A DNA stretch of 64,000 bases. Source: Jiangella alkaliphila. GTDB taxonomy: Bacteria; Actinomycetota; Actinomycetes; Jiangellales; Jiangellaceae. This document shows, one piece after another, positions 8,952-17,888 of the stretch; positions within the stretch are counted from its first letter, which is position 1, and every line of letters begins with the position of its first letter. The stretch is taken from the NCBI RefSeq assembly GCF_900105925.1, contig NZ_LT629791.1, forward strand, positions 2,763,278 to 2,827,277. The letters run 5' to 3'. The position numbers and the translations under genes were made by a program. The notes beneath the pieces were generated by a model. That model was not told the DNA's origin, made no database searches, and was given only the letters and a program-made list of their open reading frames with translations.

Positions 8952-11354
8952 TCAGAGCAGGTCGCGGCGCTGCATCCAGGTCCAGAGCACCCAGCCGGGC
9001 AGGATCGGCAGCCAGAACGACACCAGCCGGAAGACCAGCACCGCCGTGACGGCCGTCGTCGCGCCGACGCCGAGGGTGCTGACGCCCGCGGTGAGGGCGG
9101 CCTCGACGGCGCCCAGGCCACCGGGCGTGGGGACGGCCATGCCGAGCGTGTTGCCGACCAGCTGGACGACGGCCATGGCGGCGAGGTTCGCCGCGCCGCC
9201 GACCGCCTTCAGGCAGACGTAGAAGCAGAAGATCAGGCTGGCCGACTGCAGCACGATGCCGGCCAGCGCCACCAGGAGCTTGCGCGGGTTGCTGAGCACG
9301 TCCAGCAGCCGGGGCAGGCCGCGTTCGGCGAAGTCGCTCCACAGCGCCCGCAGCCGCACTCGCACGGGCGGGATCAGCGCCAGCACGGCCGCGGCTGCCA
9401 GCACGATCAGCACGATGATCAGCGTGTTCAGCGACGGGTCGATGTCAGGCGCGGCCGACGACCCGGACACGACGCCCAGGATGCCGATGACCGGGAACGT
9501 GATGGACACGTTGGCGACCTGGTTCGCGGCGACGCTCGCCGCGGCCAGCGGGGCCGCGACGCCGGCCTTGGTCAGGACCCGGATGTTGATCGCGACGACG
9601 CCGACGGTGGCGGGCGCGAACAGCCGCAGGAACCCCAGCGACACCTGGGCACCGACGACCCGCCAGAACGGCACCTTCTCGGGCACGAACCCCAGCAGCG
9701 CGAACGTCGCACCGATGTAGCTGGTGAACATCAGCACGATCGCGATGAACAGCCACCGCCAGTCGGTCTGCGACCACAGCTGGGTGAGCGACACGTCGGA
9801 CAGCTGGGTGCCGACGAGGTAGACGGCGAACACGGCGCCCACGCCGGTGAGCAGCGACAACGGCCGCAGCCGCTGCAGCCGCACCGGCTCGTCGGGCTCC
9901 TGGCCGGTGCTGCTGACCAGGCCGTCGCGCAGCTTGGTGAGCACGTCGCGGCGGCCCTTGAGGTCCAGCCGGGTCGAGCGGGCCAGCGCCACCGGCTGCA
10001 GCAGCGGGATGGCCGCGCTGACGACGTCGCGGCCGAGCACCCGGATGGCGGTCTCGATGGTGCGGTCGACGCCGACGACCAGCGCGCAGCCGACGAGGGC
10101 CTGGGCGAGGTCGGCCCGGATCGCCAGCTCCGGCGCGGCCACCTCGCCGCCGGACGGGTCGAGCAGCCAGACCTTGCCGGCCTCGGAGACGAGGATCGTG
10201 CGTCCGGAGATGCGCCGGTGCGCCACCTCGTTGCGCCGCAGCCGGCCCAGCTGCCGCCACAGGTCCTCGAGCATGGCGTCGCTGACCTGGTCGGCGGTCA
10301 TCTTGGAGAGGATGGTGCCGGGCACGTGGTCGTAGATGATGGCGGCGGCGTCCGACCCGATGCGCAGGACGTTGCGCAGCTTCGGTGTGCGGGCGCCGGC
10401 CCGCGACACGGCGAGGGCCTGCAGCGTGATCTGGTTGACGGCGTTGCGCATCGTCACCATCTGCCGCGGCAGCACCTCTTCGCGGGTGCGGATCTGGTCA
10501 GCCGCGCGAACCACGACGCCGGCGCCGTCGTTGTCGCGGTCGAGGACGAGGACGCCGAGCGAGCCCTGGGTGCTCTCGGCGATGTAGCGGCGGTACTTGT
10601 CGACCGGGTCGGCGCGCAGCGTGGTGACGTCGTAGCCGTTGTCGCGCATGACGGCGGCCACCTTGTGCCCGTTGGGCGCGAGCGACGGCTGCCCGCTGAT
10701 CAGCCGGACCAGCAGGCCGACCGCCCGGCCGAGGCCCAGCGACACCAGCAGGCCGCCGACGGTGACCTCGCCCTGGAACAGCCAGACAGCGAAGCTGCCG
10801 GCGATCGCGAACGTGGCGACCTGCCGGGTGCGCGGCAGTTGCAGCCGCGACACGACCGTCATCATCGCGACCAGCAGCGTCGGCATGGCGGGCACGGCCG
10901 TCCCGTCGAACCCGTCGACCACGGGGACGAAGGTGTCGTGCAGCCGCTCCGGCGCCGGCCCGGCCAGCCAGTTCGACAGCAGCGCCGCCGAGAGCGAGGC
11001 CACCGCGCCCGCGGCCAGCAACTCGACGGTCGTCCGCATGCGGCCGCGGACCATCAGCATGAACACCAGTACCGGTGGCAGCAGCAGGCTGGCCAGCTCG
11101 GACGCCAGCGCGATGAAGTCGACCGGGCCGCTCGGCACGACCCGGTTGACGTCGGCGAGGTCGGCGGTCAGGCCGGTGAGCGTCCGCTCGGCCACGACGG
11201 CGAGTGCCGCCAGCGCCGTCATGAGGACGAGGACGAACACCAGGCGCAGGCCGTCGATCGGGCGCCGGGTACGGCGGGGCAGCGGTGGCTCCTCGACCAT
11301 GATCTTCCCGGCCGGAACCCGCCGCGCGCGTGTCGCCTCGGTCGTCTCCGTCAT
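8952..11354 (-). CDS. Flippase-like membrane protein with kinase-like domain (paralogue 1)
   Basis: An 800-residue membrane protein. The first 230 residues hold several hydrophobic helices. A cytosolic middle section resembles a degenerate protein-kinase/ABC1 fold (IIYDHVPGTIL, then AHRRISGRTIL and VWLLDPSGGE). The last 330 residues match the lysylphosphatidylglycerol-synthase transmembrane (UPF0104/YbhN) fold, with a PTPGGLGAVEAALTAG signature near the end. The His-Arg motif lacks the usual catalytic Asp, so kinase activity is doubtful. Family knowledge suggests lipid flipping; the substrate is unknown. ATG 11354 is chosen because GACGAT lies nine bases upstream, as in paralogue 2; ATG 11390 is the alternative. 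Confidence 0.83.
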   Translation of the reverse strand: MTETTEATRARRVPAGKIMVEEPPLPRRTRRPIDGLRLVFVLVLMTALAALAVVAERTLTGLTADLADVNRVVPSGPVDFIALASELASLLLPPVLVFMLMVRGRMRTTVELLAAGAVASLSAALLSNWLAGPAPERLHDTFVPVVDGFDGTAVPAMPTLLVAMMTVVSRLQLPRTRQVATFAIAGSFAVWLFQGEVTVGGLLVSLGLGRAVGLLVRLISGQPSLAPNGHKVAAVMRDNGYDVTTLRADPVDKYRRYIAESTQGSLGVLVLDRDNDGAGVVVRAADQIRTREEVLPRQMVTMRNAVNQITLQALAVSRAGARTPKLRNVLRIGSDAAAIIYDHVPGTILSKMTADQVSDAMLEDLWRQLGRLRRNEVAHRRISGRTILVSEAGKVWLLDPSGGEVAAPELAIRADLAQALVGCALVVGVDRTIETAIRVLGRDVVSAAIPLLQPVALARSTRLDLKGRRDVLTKLRDGLVSSTGQEPDEPVRLQRLRPLSLLTGVGAVFAVYLVGTQLSDVSLTQLWSQTDWRWLFIAIVLMFTSYIGATFALLGFVPEKVPFWRVVGAQVSLGFLRLFAPATVGVVAINIRVLTKAGVAAPLAAASVAANQVANVSITFPVIGILGVVSGSSAAPDIDPSLNTLIIVLIVLAAAAVLALIPPVRVRLRALWSDFAERGLPRLLDVLSNPRKLLVALAGIVLQSASLIFCFYVCLKAVGGAANLAAMAVVQLVGNTLGMAVPTPGGLGAVEAALTAGVSTLGVGATTAVTAVLVFRLVSFWLPILPGWVLWTWMQRRDLL

Positions 11355-11406
11355 CGCAGACCGATCGTCGCATGCTGCCGGGTCGCTCATGGCGACGACC
11401 CGCGAG

Positions 11407-13794
11407 TCAGAGCAGGTCGCGACGCCGCATCTGCGTCCACAGCACCCAGCCGGGCAGGATCGGCAGCCAGAACGAGACGATGCGGAAGACCAGCACCGCC
11501 GTCACCGCGGCCGAGGTCGGGACGCCCAGGGTGCTGACGCCGGCGGTGAGCGCCGCCTCGACGGCGCCGAGGCCACCGGGCGTCGGCACGGCCATGCCGA
11601 GCGTGTTGCCGACCAGCTGGACGACGGCCAGGCCGGCCACGTTCACCATCTCGCCGACCGCCAGCAGACAGGCGTAGAAGCACAGCACCAGGCTGATCGT
11701 CTGGCCGAGGATGCCGCCGACCGCCATGGTCAGCTTCCGCGGGTTCGTCAGGACGTCGAGCAGCCGGGGCAGGCCGCGCTCGGCGAAGTCGCTCCACAGC
11801 GCGCGCAGCCGCGACCGCACCGGCGGGATGATCCCGACGACCGCGGCCGCCAGCAGCAGCCCGAGCACCACGATCAGCGTGCTCGACGACGGGAGCCCCG
11901 GCAGCGACGTGTAGCCGGAGACGACCGCCAGCACGGCCAGCAGCGGGAACGTGATGGCGACCTGCGCGACCTGGTTGGCCGCGACGCTGGCTGCCGCCAG
12001 TGGCGCCGCGACGCCGGAGCGCGTCAGCAGCCGGATGTTCATCGCGACGTTGCCCACCGTCGTCGGCGCCATGAGCCGCAGGAAGCTCAGCGCCACCTGC
12101 GCGCCGACGACCCGCCAGAACGGCACCCGTTCCGGCACGAAGCCCAGCAGGCCGATGGCCATGGTGATGTAGTTGGCGAACATCAGGCCGACCGCGAGGA
12201 TCAGCCACCGCCAGTCGGTGCGGTCCCACAACTCACCGAACGACACATCGGACAGCTGGGTGCCGACCAGGTAGACCGCGACCACCGTGCCGACGCCGGT
12301 GAGCAGCGACAACGGCCGGATCCGCTGCAGCCGTACCGGTTCGGCAGGCGCGCCCAGCCGGTCGACCAGCCGGTCGCGCAGCCTGATCAGCACCTCGCGG
12401 TGGCCCTTCACGTGCTGCCGGGTGCCCGGCGTCAGCGCGATCGGCTGCAGCAGCGGGATGGCCGCGCGCACGACGTCCGGGCCCAGCACGTCGAGCGCGG
12501 TGTCGACGACGCGGTCCGGGCCGGCGACGATGCTGGTGGCGGTGAGCGCCTGCGCGAGGTCGGTGCGCATCGCGACGTCGGTGGCGGCCAGCTCGCCGCC
12601 GGACGGGCTGAGCAGCCAGATGTGGCCGTCGTCGTCGATCATGATCGTGCGGCCGGACAGCCGCCGGTGCGCGACGTGGTTGCGGCGCAGGTCGCCGAGC
12701 TGGTGCCACAGGTCGGTCAGCATGTCGTCGGTGACCTGGTCGCCGTCGAGGTCGCCCAGCGCGGTGCCGTGCACGTAGTCGTAGACGAGCGCGGCGGAGT
12801 CGCCGTTGATGCGCAGGACGGTGCGCAGCTCAGGCGTGCGGGCGCCGGCCCGGGCCACCGCGAACGACTGCAGCGCGATGCGGTCGATCGCGTCGCGCAG
12901 GGTCAGCGTCTGCCGGGGCAGCACCTCCTCGCGGGTGCGCAGCCGGTCGACCGCCCGGGCGATGGTGCCGGCGCCCTCGTGGTCGCGGTCCAGTACCAGC
13001 ACGCTGTACTTCGCCTCGGGCGTCTCGGCGGTGAGCCGGCGGAGCTCGCCGGACGGGTCGGCGCGCAGCGCCTTCAGCTGGTAGCCGGCGGCCTCGAGGG
13101 TCGCGGCGATGTGCTGCCCGCTCGGCGCCATCGACGGCTGCCCGCCGACGATGCGCACCAGCAGCCCCGCCGCGACGCCGATGCTGGTGGCGATGAGCAG
13201 GCCGCCCACCGTCGCGTCGCCTTGCAGCAGCTGGACGGCGTAGGTGCCGGCGATGGCGAACAGCGCGACCTGCCGCATGCGCTTCACGTCCAGCTGCGAC
13301 ACGACGGTGACGACGGCGACCAGCAGCGCCGGGTAGGCCGGCACCGGCGTGCCCTCGGCGCCGTCGACGAACGGGACCAGGCTGTCCTGCAGCCGCTGCG
13401 GCGCCGGTCCGGTCAGCCACTCCGACGTCAGTGCAGCGGCGATGGACGCGGCGACGCCGGCCAGCAGCAGCTCGACGGTGGTACGGACCCGGCCGCGGAT
13501 CATCAGCACGGCGACCAGCACGATCGGGAGGACGACCCCGGCCAGGTTCGCGGTGAAGTCGATGATTCCGACGATGCTGCCCGGCACCCGCGTGCGGAGG
13601 TCGGCGAGGTCCTGGGTGATCGACGTCATCGTCCGCTCGGCGATGATCGACATCGCGACCAGGCCCGTCAGCACGCCGCTCACGATGAGCAGCGACAACA
13701 CGTCGGCCGGTCGCCGCGTCCGGGGAGGCAGCGGCGGCTCGTCGACCACGATCTCGTCGGCCGACGTGCTGGCTGCGTCCATGGGCTCGCTCAT
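11407..13794 (-). CDS. Flippase-like membrane protein with kinase-like domain (paralogue 2)
   Basis: A 795-residue paralogue of the next gene downstream, with the same order: N-terminal helices, degenerate kinase-like middle (LVYDYVHGTAL, then AHRRLSGRTIM and IWLLSPSGGE) and the C-terminal UPF0104 fold with PTPGGLGAVEAALTAG. The kinase-like DPSGG of paralogue 1 is SPSGG here, so the putative metal-binding Asp is lost. The gap to paralogue 1 is 52 bp and the genes probably form an operon. No Shine-Dalgarno precedes ATG 13794; GACGAT nine bases upstream suggests a leaderless transcript. The tandem pair looks like an old duplication. Confidence 0.83.
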   Translation of the reverse strand: MSEPMDAASTSADEIVVDEPPLPPRTRRPADVLSLLIVSGVLTGLVAMSIIAERTMTSITQDLADLRTRVPGSIVGIIDFTANLAGVVLPIVLVAVLMIRGRVRTTVELLLAGVAASIAAALTSEWLTGPAPQRLQDSLVPFVDGAEGTPVPAYPALLVAVVTVVSQLDVKRMRQVALFAIAGTYAVQLLQGDATVGGLLIATSIGVAAGLLVRIVGGQPSMAPSGQHIAATLEAAGYQLKALRADPSGELRRLTAETPEAKYSVLVLDRDHEGAGTIARAVDRLRTREEVLPRQTLTLRDAIDRIALQSFAVARAGARTPELRTVLRINGDSAALVYDYVHGTALGDLDGDQVTDDMLTDLWHQLGDLRRNHVAHRRLSGRTIMIDDDGHIWLLSPSGGELAATDVAMRTDLAQALTATSIVAGPDRVVDTALDVLGPDVVRAAIPLLQPIALTPGTRQHVKGHREVLIRLRDRLVDRLGAPAEPVRLQRIRPLSLLTGVGTVVAVYLVGTQLSDVSFGELWDRTDWRWLILAVGLMFANYITMAIGLLGFVPERVPFWRVVGAQVALSFLRLMAPTTVGNVAMNIRLLTRSGVAAPLAAASVAANQVAQVAITFPLLAVLAVVSGYTSLPGLPSSSTLIVVLGLLLAAAVVGIIPPVRSRLRALWSDFAERGLPRLLDVLTNPRKLTMAVGGILGQTISLVLCFYACLLAVGEMVNVAGLAVVQLVGNTLGMAVPTPGGLGAVEAALTAGVSTLGVPTSAAVTAVLVFRIVSFWLPILPGWVLWTQMRRRDLL

Positions 13795-13849
13795 CGAAGG
13801 AGCATCGTCGCACGCCGGAGGGCGTCCGGCGGTCAGGCACCATGGGCGG

Positions 13850-14158
13850 ATGGACGACGAGTACGCCGAGGCGGTGCTGAGTGTGGTCGAGCGCATCCCG
13901 CCGGGCCGCGCCATGTCCTACGGCGCCATCGCGGATGTCGTTGGACTGTCGCTCGGTCGAGGCGGGCCGCGCCAGGTCGGCACGGTCATGTCGACGGTGG
14001 GTGGGACGGTGGCCTGGTGGCGGGTCGTGACGGCGGCCGGCCGGCCGCCGCGGGGGCACGAGGTGCGGGCGTTGACCGAGTTCGCGGCTGAGGGGACGCC
14101 GTTGACGCGTGACGGTGAGCGGGTCGATCTGAGACGTGCTGCGTGGTATCCGGAGTGA
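13850..14158 (+). CDS. Alkyltransferase-like protein (ATL; MGMT domain without the active Cys)
   Basis: A 102-residue protein with the DNA-binding fold of O6-alkylguanine-DNA alkyltransferase: ERIPPGRAMSYGAIAD, then RQVGTVMS. The active-site PCHRV of true alkyltransferases is replaced by AWWRVV, so the acceptor Cys is Trp. By family knowledge ATL proteins bind and flip O6-alkylguanine and hand it to nucleotide excision repair rather than reversing it. It is divergent from the flippase-like genes and lies upstream of adnA, matching the mycobacterial order. CACCAT six bases before ATG 13850 may be a leaderless-type -10. Confidence 0.88.
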   Translation: MDDEYAEAVLSVVERIPPGRAMSYGAIADVVGLSLGRGGPRQVGTVMSTVGGTVAWWRVVTAAGRPPRGHEVRALTEFAAEGTPLTRDGERVDLRRAAWYPE

Positions 14159-14175
14159 GGTTCGCCGGGGGGTTT

Positions 14176-14343
14176 GCCTAGTTGGACGTCCCCCTGCTGC
14201 CCATGGTCTTAGCCGCGAGGGTGCGCCTCAAGTCCGCGCCTCTGTGGTGTCTCTTCGCCGTGCTTCCGGGCTTGGACTTGACCCGCACCCTCGCGGCTAA
14301 GAACTGGCAGCTATCAGGGGGACGGGGAAGAACCGGGCACACC
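14176..14343 (+). repeat. Palindromic intergenic element, copy 1 of 3
   Basis: One of three related elements (others at 40681-40836 and 41087-41244). Outer arms are GTCCCCCTG (14188-14196) and CAGGGGGAC (14315-14323). The inner arms are 28 bases each (14208-14235 with 14274-14301) and complementary except for one two-base internal loop. Conserved blocks include CTGCTGCCCAT on the left and GGCAGCTATCAGGGGGACGG on the right. It lies in the 562-bp gap between the ATL gene and adnA. Confidence 0.85.
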
Positions 14344-14395
14344 TCTGGGTTCGCGGCCGTCGCACCGCTCCACCGGTGTGCACGGAACCGACAGT

Positions 14396-14455
14396 TACTC
14401 GAATTTCCGGCGAGTGCGGGCCTGATCCGGGCCGTACGCGCCGGAAATTCGAGTA
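14396..14455. repeat. Perfect 17-bp inverted repeat
   Basis: TACTCGAATTTCCGGCG at 14396-14412 is the exact reverse complement of 14439-14455, with a 26-base GC-rich loop. The arms are unusually AT-rich for this genome. It follows directly after element copy 1 and is not related to it in sequence. Confidence 0.8.
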
Positions 14456-14483
14456 TCCGCCCGTTTCTTCAGCACGACGGCGT

Positions 14484-14593
14484 GTCCTCACCCGTCACCG
14501 AGGCACCTCACCCGCCGCAGGACCGCACCCGGCACCGATCCGGCCGCCATCCGGTCCTCACGCGAGTGAGGTGCTGCCTACCCGAGTGAGGAC
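14484..14593. repeat. Long imperfect palindrome with nested GTGAGG motifs
   Basis: GTCCTCACCCG (14484-14494) pairs with CGAGTGAGGAC (14583-14593), and AGGCACCTCACCCG (14501-14514) pairs with CGAGTGAGGTGCTGCCT (14563-14579) with a small bulge. A small CCTCAC/GTGAGG hairpin lies inside the right half. The structure ends about 130 bp before the adnA start and may act on its expression, or may be another dispersed repeat. Confidence 0.7.
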
Positions 14594-14720
14594 CGCATGA
14601 TCAACCCGGCGCCGGACGTAGCGACCACACCCCGGCGAACGGCGCGGGATCACGACCCTGTCGGACCGGCGTGGTGGGATGAGATCAGTCGTCGAAAGCA
14701 CACGAAAGGAGCGGCATTCG

Positions 14721-17700
14721 GTGAGGCGTCCCGCAGCCGTGCGTCTGGTGCGCACCGTCCGGCCCGCGCCACCGCCGGTCCGCCTCGACGACGCCCAGCG
14801 AGCGGCCGTTCAGCACCGCGGCGGCCCGTTGTTGCTGCTGGCCGGCCCGGGGACCGGCAAGACCACCACGCTGGTCGAGGCGGTCGCGCATCGGGTCTCG
14901 AAGTACGACCTCGACCCCGGCCGGGTGCTGGTACTGACGTTCAGCCGGCGGGCCGCCGGCGAACTGCGCGAACGCATCGCGAGACGACTGGGCCGGACGA
15001 TCCGCGAACCGCTGGCCCGCACGTTCCACTCCTATGCCTTCGGCCTGCTCCGGCGCGAGGCGATCGCGCAGGGTGAGCCGTCGCCGCGGCTGCTGGGCGG
15101 GGCCGAGCAGGACGTCCTCATCCGCGAGCTGCTCCGCGGCGACGTCGAGCAGCTGGGCGCCGACTACTGGCCCGACCACCTGCGCCCGGCGCTACTGACC
15201 CGCGGGTTCGCCGCCGAGCTCCGCGACTTCCTCATGCGGGCGGTCGAACGCGGCCTCGGTCCCGAGGAACTGCTCGAGCTGGGCAAGCTGCACGGCCGCG
15301 ACGACTGGCTGGCCGCGGCCCGGTTCGCCCGGCAGTACGCCGGCGTCACGGCGTTCCGCTACCCGCCCACCTTCGACCAGGCCGAGCTCGTGCGCGCCGC
15401 GGCCGGGCTGCTCCGCGACGACCCCGCGCTGCTGGAGCGCGAGCGGCAGGCGCGCTCGTTCGTCGTCGTCGACGAGTACCAGGACAGCGACCCCGCGCAG
15501 GAGGACCTGCTGCGGCTGCTCGCGGGCGGCGGCCGCGAGCTGCTGGTGGTCGGCGACCCCGACCAGTCGATCTACGGCTTCCGCGGCGCCGAGCCCGAGG
15601 CGATCCGCCGGTTCGCCGACCGCTTCCCGGCCGCCGACGGCTCACCTGGCGCGGTGATGGCGCTGACGACGTCGCGGCGCTGCGGGCCGCGGCTGCTGAC
15701 GGCGTCGCGCCGGGTCGCGGCGCGGCTCGGCGGGCTGAGCCGGCACCGCGACCTCCACCCGGCCGGGCACCAGGACGGCGGCGCCGACCACGGCGCCGAC
15801 CGCGCGTCCGTCCACCTGCTGGCCAGCGCCAGCCAGGAGGCCGCGTTCGTCGCCGGGCGGCTGCGGGCGGCGCACCTGCTCGACGACGTGCCGTGGGACC
15901 GCATGGCGGTGCTGGTGCGCAGCGCACCGGCCATCCCGGTGCTGCGCCGCGCGCTGGCCGGCGCCGGCGTGCCGGTGAGCGTGCGCATCGAGGACGTCCC
16001 ACTGGTCGACCAGCCGCCGGTCCGGGCGCTGCTGACGGTGCTCGAGCTGGTCACCGGGCTGCGCGAGCTGGACGTCGAGACCGCGCTCGACCTCATCACC
16101 GGGCCGCTGGGCGGCGCCGACGCGCTGGCGGTGCGGCGGCTGCGGCAGGAACTGCGCGCCCATGAGCTCACGGCCGGCGGTGGAAGGGCCTCCGGCGAGC
16201 TGCTGGTCGAGGCCCTGACCACCCCCGACGAGCTGCGGTTCCTCGACGACCACGCGGTCGCGCCGGCCACCCGCGTCGCCGGCCTGCTCACTGCCGCGCG
16301 CGAGGCGGCCCACGCCGACGGCGCCACCGCCGAGGACGTTCTGTGGGCGGTGTGGACGCGGTCCGGGCTGGAGGCCCGCTGGACCCGCGCCGCGCTGTCC
16401 CGCGGCCGGGGCGCACCGGCCGCCGACGCCGACCTCGACGCCGTCGTCGCGCTGTTCGACGCGGTCGCGAGGTTCGTCGACCGCATGCCCGGCGCCCGGC
16501 CCGAGGGGTTCGCCGAGCACCTGCGCGACCAGCAGCTGCCCGCCGACACCTACAAGCCCGGCGGCCCGGCCACGGCCAGCGTCAGCATCCTCACCGCCCA
16601 CGCCGCCAAGGGCCTCGAGTGGGACGTCGTCGTGGCGGCCGGGGTCCAGGAGGGCGTCTGGCCCGACGTCCGCGAGCGCGGCAGCCTGCTGGGCACCGAG
16701 TCGCTGGTCGACCTCGTCGCGCACCGCGACGACTCCGCCGTCACCCGGGCCAGCGCCCGGCTGGCCGAGGAGCGGCGGCTGTTCTACGTCGCCGTCACCC
16801 GCGCTCGGCAGCGCCTGTACGTCACCGCGGTCTCCAACGAGGAGTCGCAGCCGTCGCGGTTCCTCGACGACATCGACCCGCTGCCGGCCGGCGGCGACGT
16901 CGAGCGGCTGGTGCAGGCGCCGGGGCGCGGGCTCGACCTCCCCGCCGTCGTCGCCGAGTTGCGGGGCGTCGTCAGCGACCCGGCCCAGCCGGAGGCGCGA
17001 CGCCACGGCGCCGCGCACCAGCTGGCCCGGTTGGCCGCGGCCGGCGTGCAGCAGGCCGACCCCGACGAGTGGTACGGCCTGCGCCCGGTCTCCGTCACCG
17101 ACCCGCTCGGCCACCCCGACCGGCCGGTGCGGGTGTCGCCGTCGAAGGTCGAGGAGTTCAACCGGTGCGAGCTGCGCTGGCTGCTCAAGGCGTGCGGCGC
17201 CACAGACTCCGACCTGCGCCGGGCCGGCATCGGCTCGCTGCTGCACGACCTCGCCGAGCGGGCCGCCGTCGAGGGCTGGTCCGACGACAAGTTGCTCACC
17301 GAGCTCGACAACTCCTGGCCGGGCATCGACGCCGGCGAGGGCTGGGTGGCCGCGCGCGAGTACGGCCGGGTCCGCGACATGGTGCAGCGGCTGGGCCGCT
17401 GGCTGCGCGACAACCCGCGCAGCATGGTCGGCGCCGAGCTCGACTTCGACGTCCGGGTGGGCGATGCCCGGCTGGTCGGCCGGGTCGACCGCCTCGACGC
17501 CGACGCCGACGGCCGGCTGGTGGTCGTCGACTACAAGACCGGGGTCTCCGCACCCACGACGGCCGAGGTCACCGAGCACGCGCAGCTGGCGGCGTACCAG
17601 CTGGCCATCCTGCACGGCGGGTTCGACGTGCACACCGACGGCGAGCGGCGCAGCGGGGGAGCGAGCCTGGTCCAGCTCGGCAAGGACGCCAAGGGCCAGG

Positions 17701-17888
17701 CGAAAGAACAGCTGCAGGGCGCGCTCCCCGACGACGGCGAGCCGACCTGGGCGCACGAGCTGATGCAGCACACCGCCGAGGGCATGCGGCAGCCGGCGTT
17801 CCGGGCCGAGAAAGGCGGCTGGTGCGGGTTCTGCCCGGCCCGGCCGTCCTGCCCGGTCTGGCCCGAGGGCGAGCAGGTGACGCCGTGA
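14721..17888 (+). CDS. adnA: AdnA-type subunit of the AdnAB helicase-nuclease
   Basis: A 1055-residue SF1 helicase/nuclease. Walker A GPGTGKT is at residues 42-48, Walker B is VVDEYQDSD, and there is a late helicase motif in LFYVAVTRARQRLYV. The C-terminal RecB-type nuclease has GRVDRLDAD and VVDYKTG (about 937), flanked by four cysteines (NRCELRW at about 815, and CGFCPARPSC near 1035-1044) typical of an Fe-S cluster. By family knowledge AdnAB resects double-strand breaks in actinobacteria. GTG 14721 is chosen for the AAAGGAG site ten bases upstream; ATG 14679 is also open. It overlaps adnB by four bases (GTGA). Confidence 0.9.
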   Translation: MRRPAAVRLVRTVRPAPPPVRLDDAQRAAVQHRGGPLLLLAGPGTGKTTTLVEAVAHRVSKYDLDPGRVLVLTFSRRAAGELRERIARRLGRTIREPLARTFHSYAFGLLRREAIAQGEPSPRLLGGAEQDVLIRELLRGDVEQLGADYWPDHLRPALLTRGFAAELRDFLMRAVERGLGPEELLELGKLHGRDDWLAAARFARQYAGVTAFRYPPTFDQAELVRAAAGLLRDDPALLERERQARSFVVVDEYQDSDPAQEDLLRLLAGGGRELLVVGDPDQSIYGFRGAEPEAIRRFADRFPAADGSPGAVMALTTSRRCGPRLLTASRRVAARLGGLSRHRDLHPAGHQDGGADHGADRASVHLLASASQEAAFVAGRLRAAHLLDDVPWDRMAVLVRSAPAIPVLRRALAGAGVPVSVRIEDVPLVDQPPVRALLTVLELVTGLRELDVETALDLITGPLGGADALAVRRLRQELRAHELTAGGGRASGELLVEALTTPDELRFLDDHAVAPATRVAGLLTAAREAAHADGATAEDVLWAVWTRSGLEARWTRAALSRGRGAPAADADLDAVVALFDAVARFVDRMPGARPEGFAEHLRDQQLPADTYKPGGPATASVSILTAHAAKGLEWDVVVAAGVQEGVWPDVRERGSLLGTESLVDLVAHRDDSAVTRASARLAEERRLFYVAVTRARQRLYVTAVSNEESQPSRFLDDIDPLPAGGDVERLVQAPGRGLDLPAVVAELRGVVSDPAQPEARRHGAAHQLARLAAAGVQQADPDEWYGLRPVSVTDPLGHPDRPVRVSPSKVEEFNRCELRWLLKACGATDSDLRRAGIGSLLHDLAERAAVEGWSDDKLLTELDNSWPGIDAGEGWVAAREYGRVRDMVQRLGRWLRDNPRSMVGAELDFDVRVGDARLVGRVDRLDADADGRLVVVDYKTGVSAPTTAEVTEHAQLAAYQLAILHGGFDVHTDGERRSGGASLVQLGKDAKGQAKEQLQGALPDDGEPTWAHELMQHTAEGMRQPAFRAEKGGWCGFCPARPSCPVWPEGEQVTP

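Noticed and set aside
16343-17884. AdnB starting about 1.5 kb earlier inside adnA
   Set aside because: The upstream part is Arg/Ala/Gly-rich shadow translation of adnA; GTG 17885 fits the family start and a GTGA overlap.
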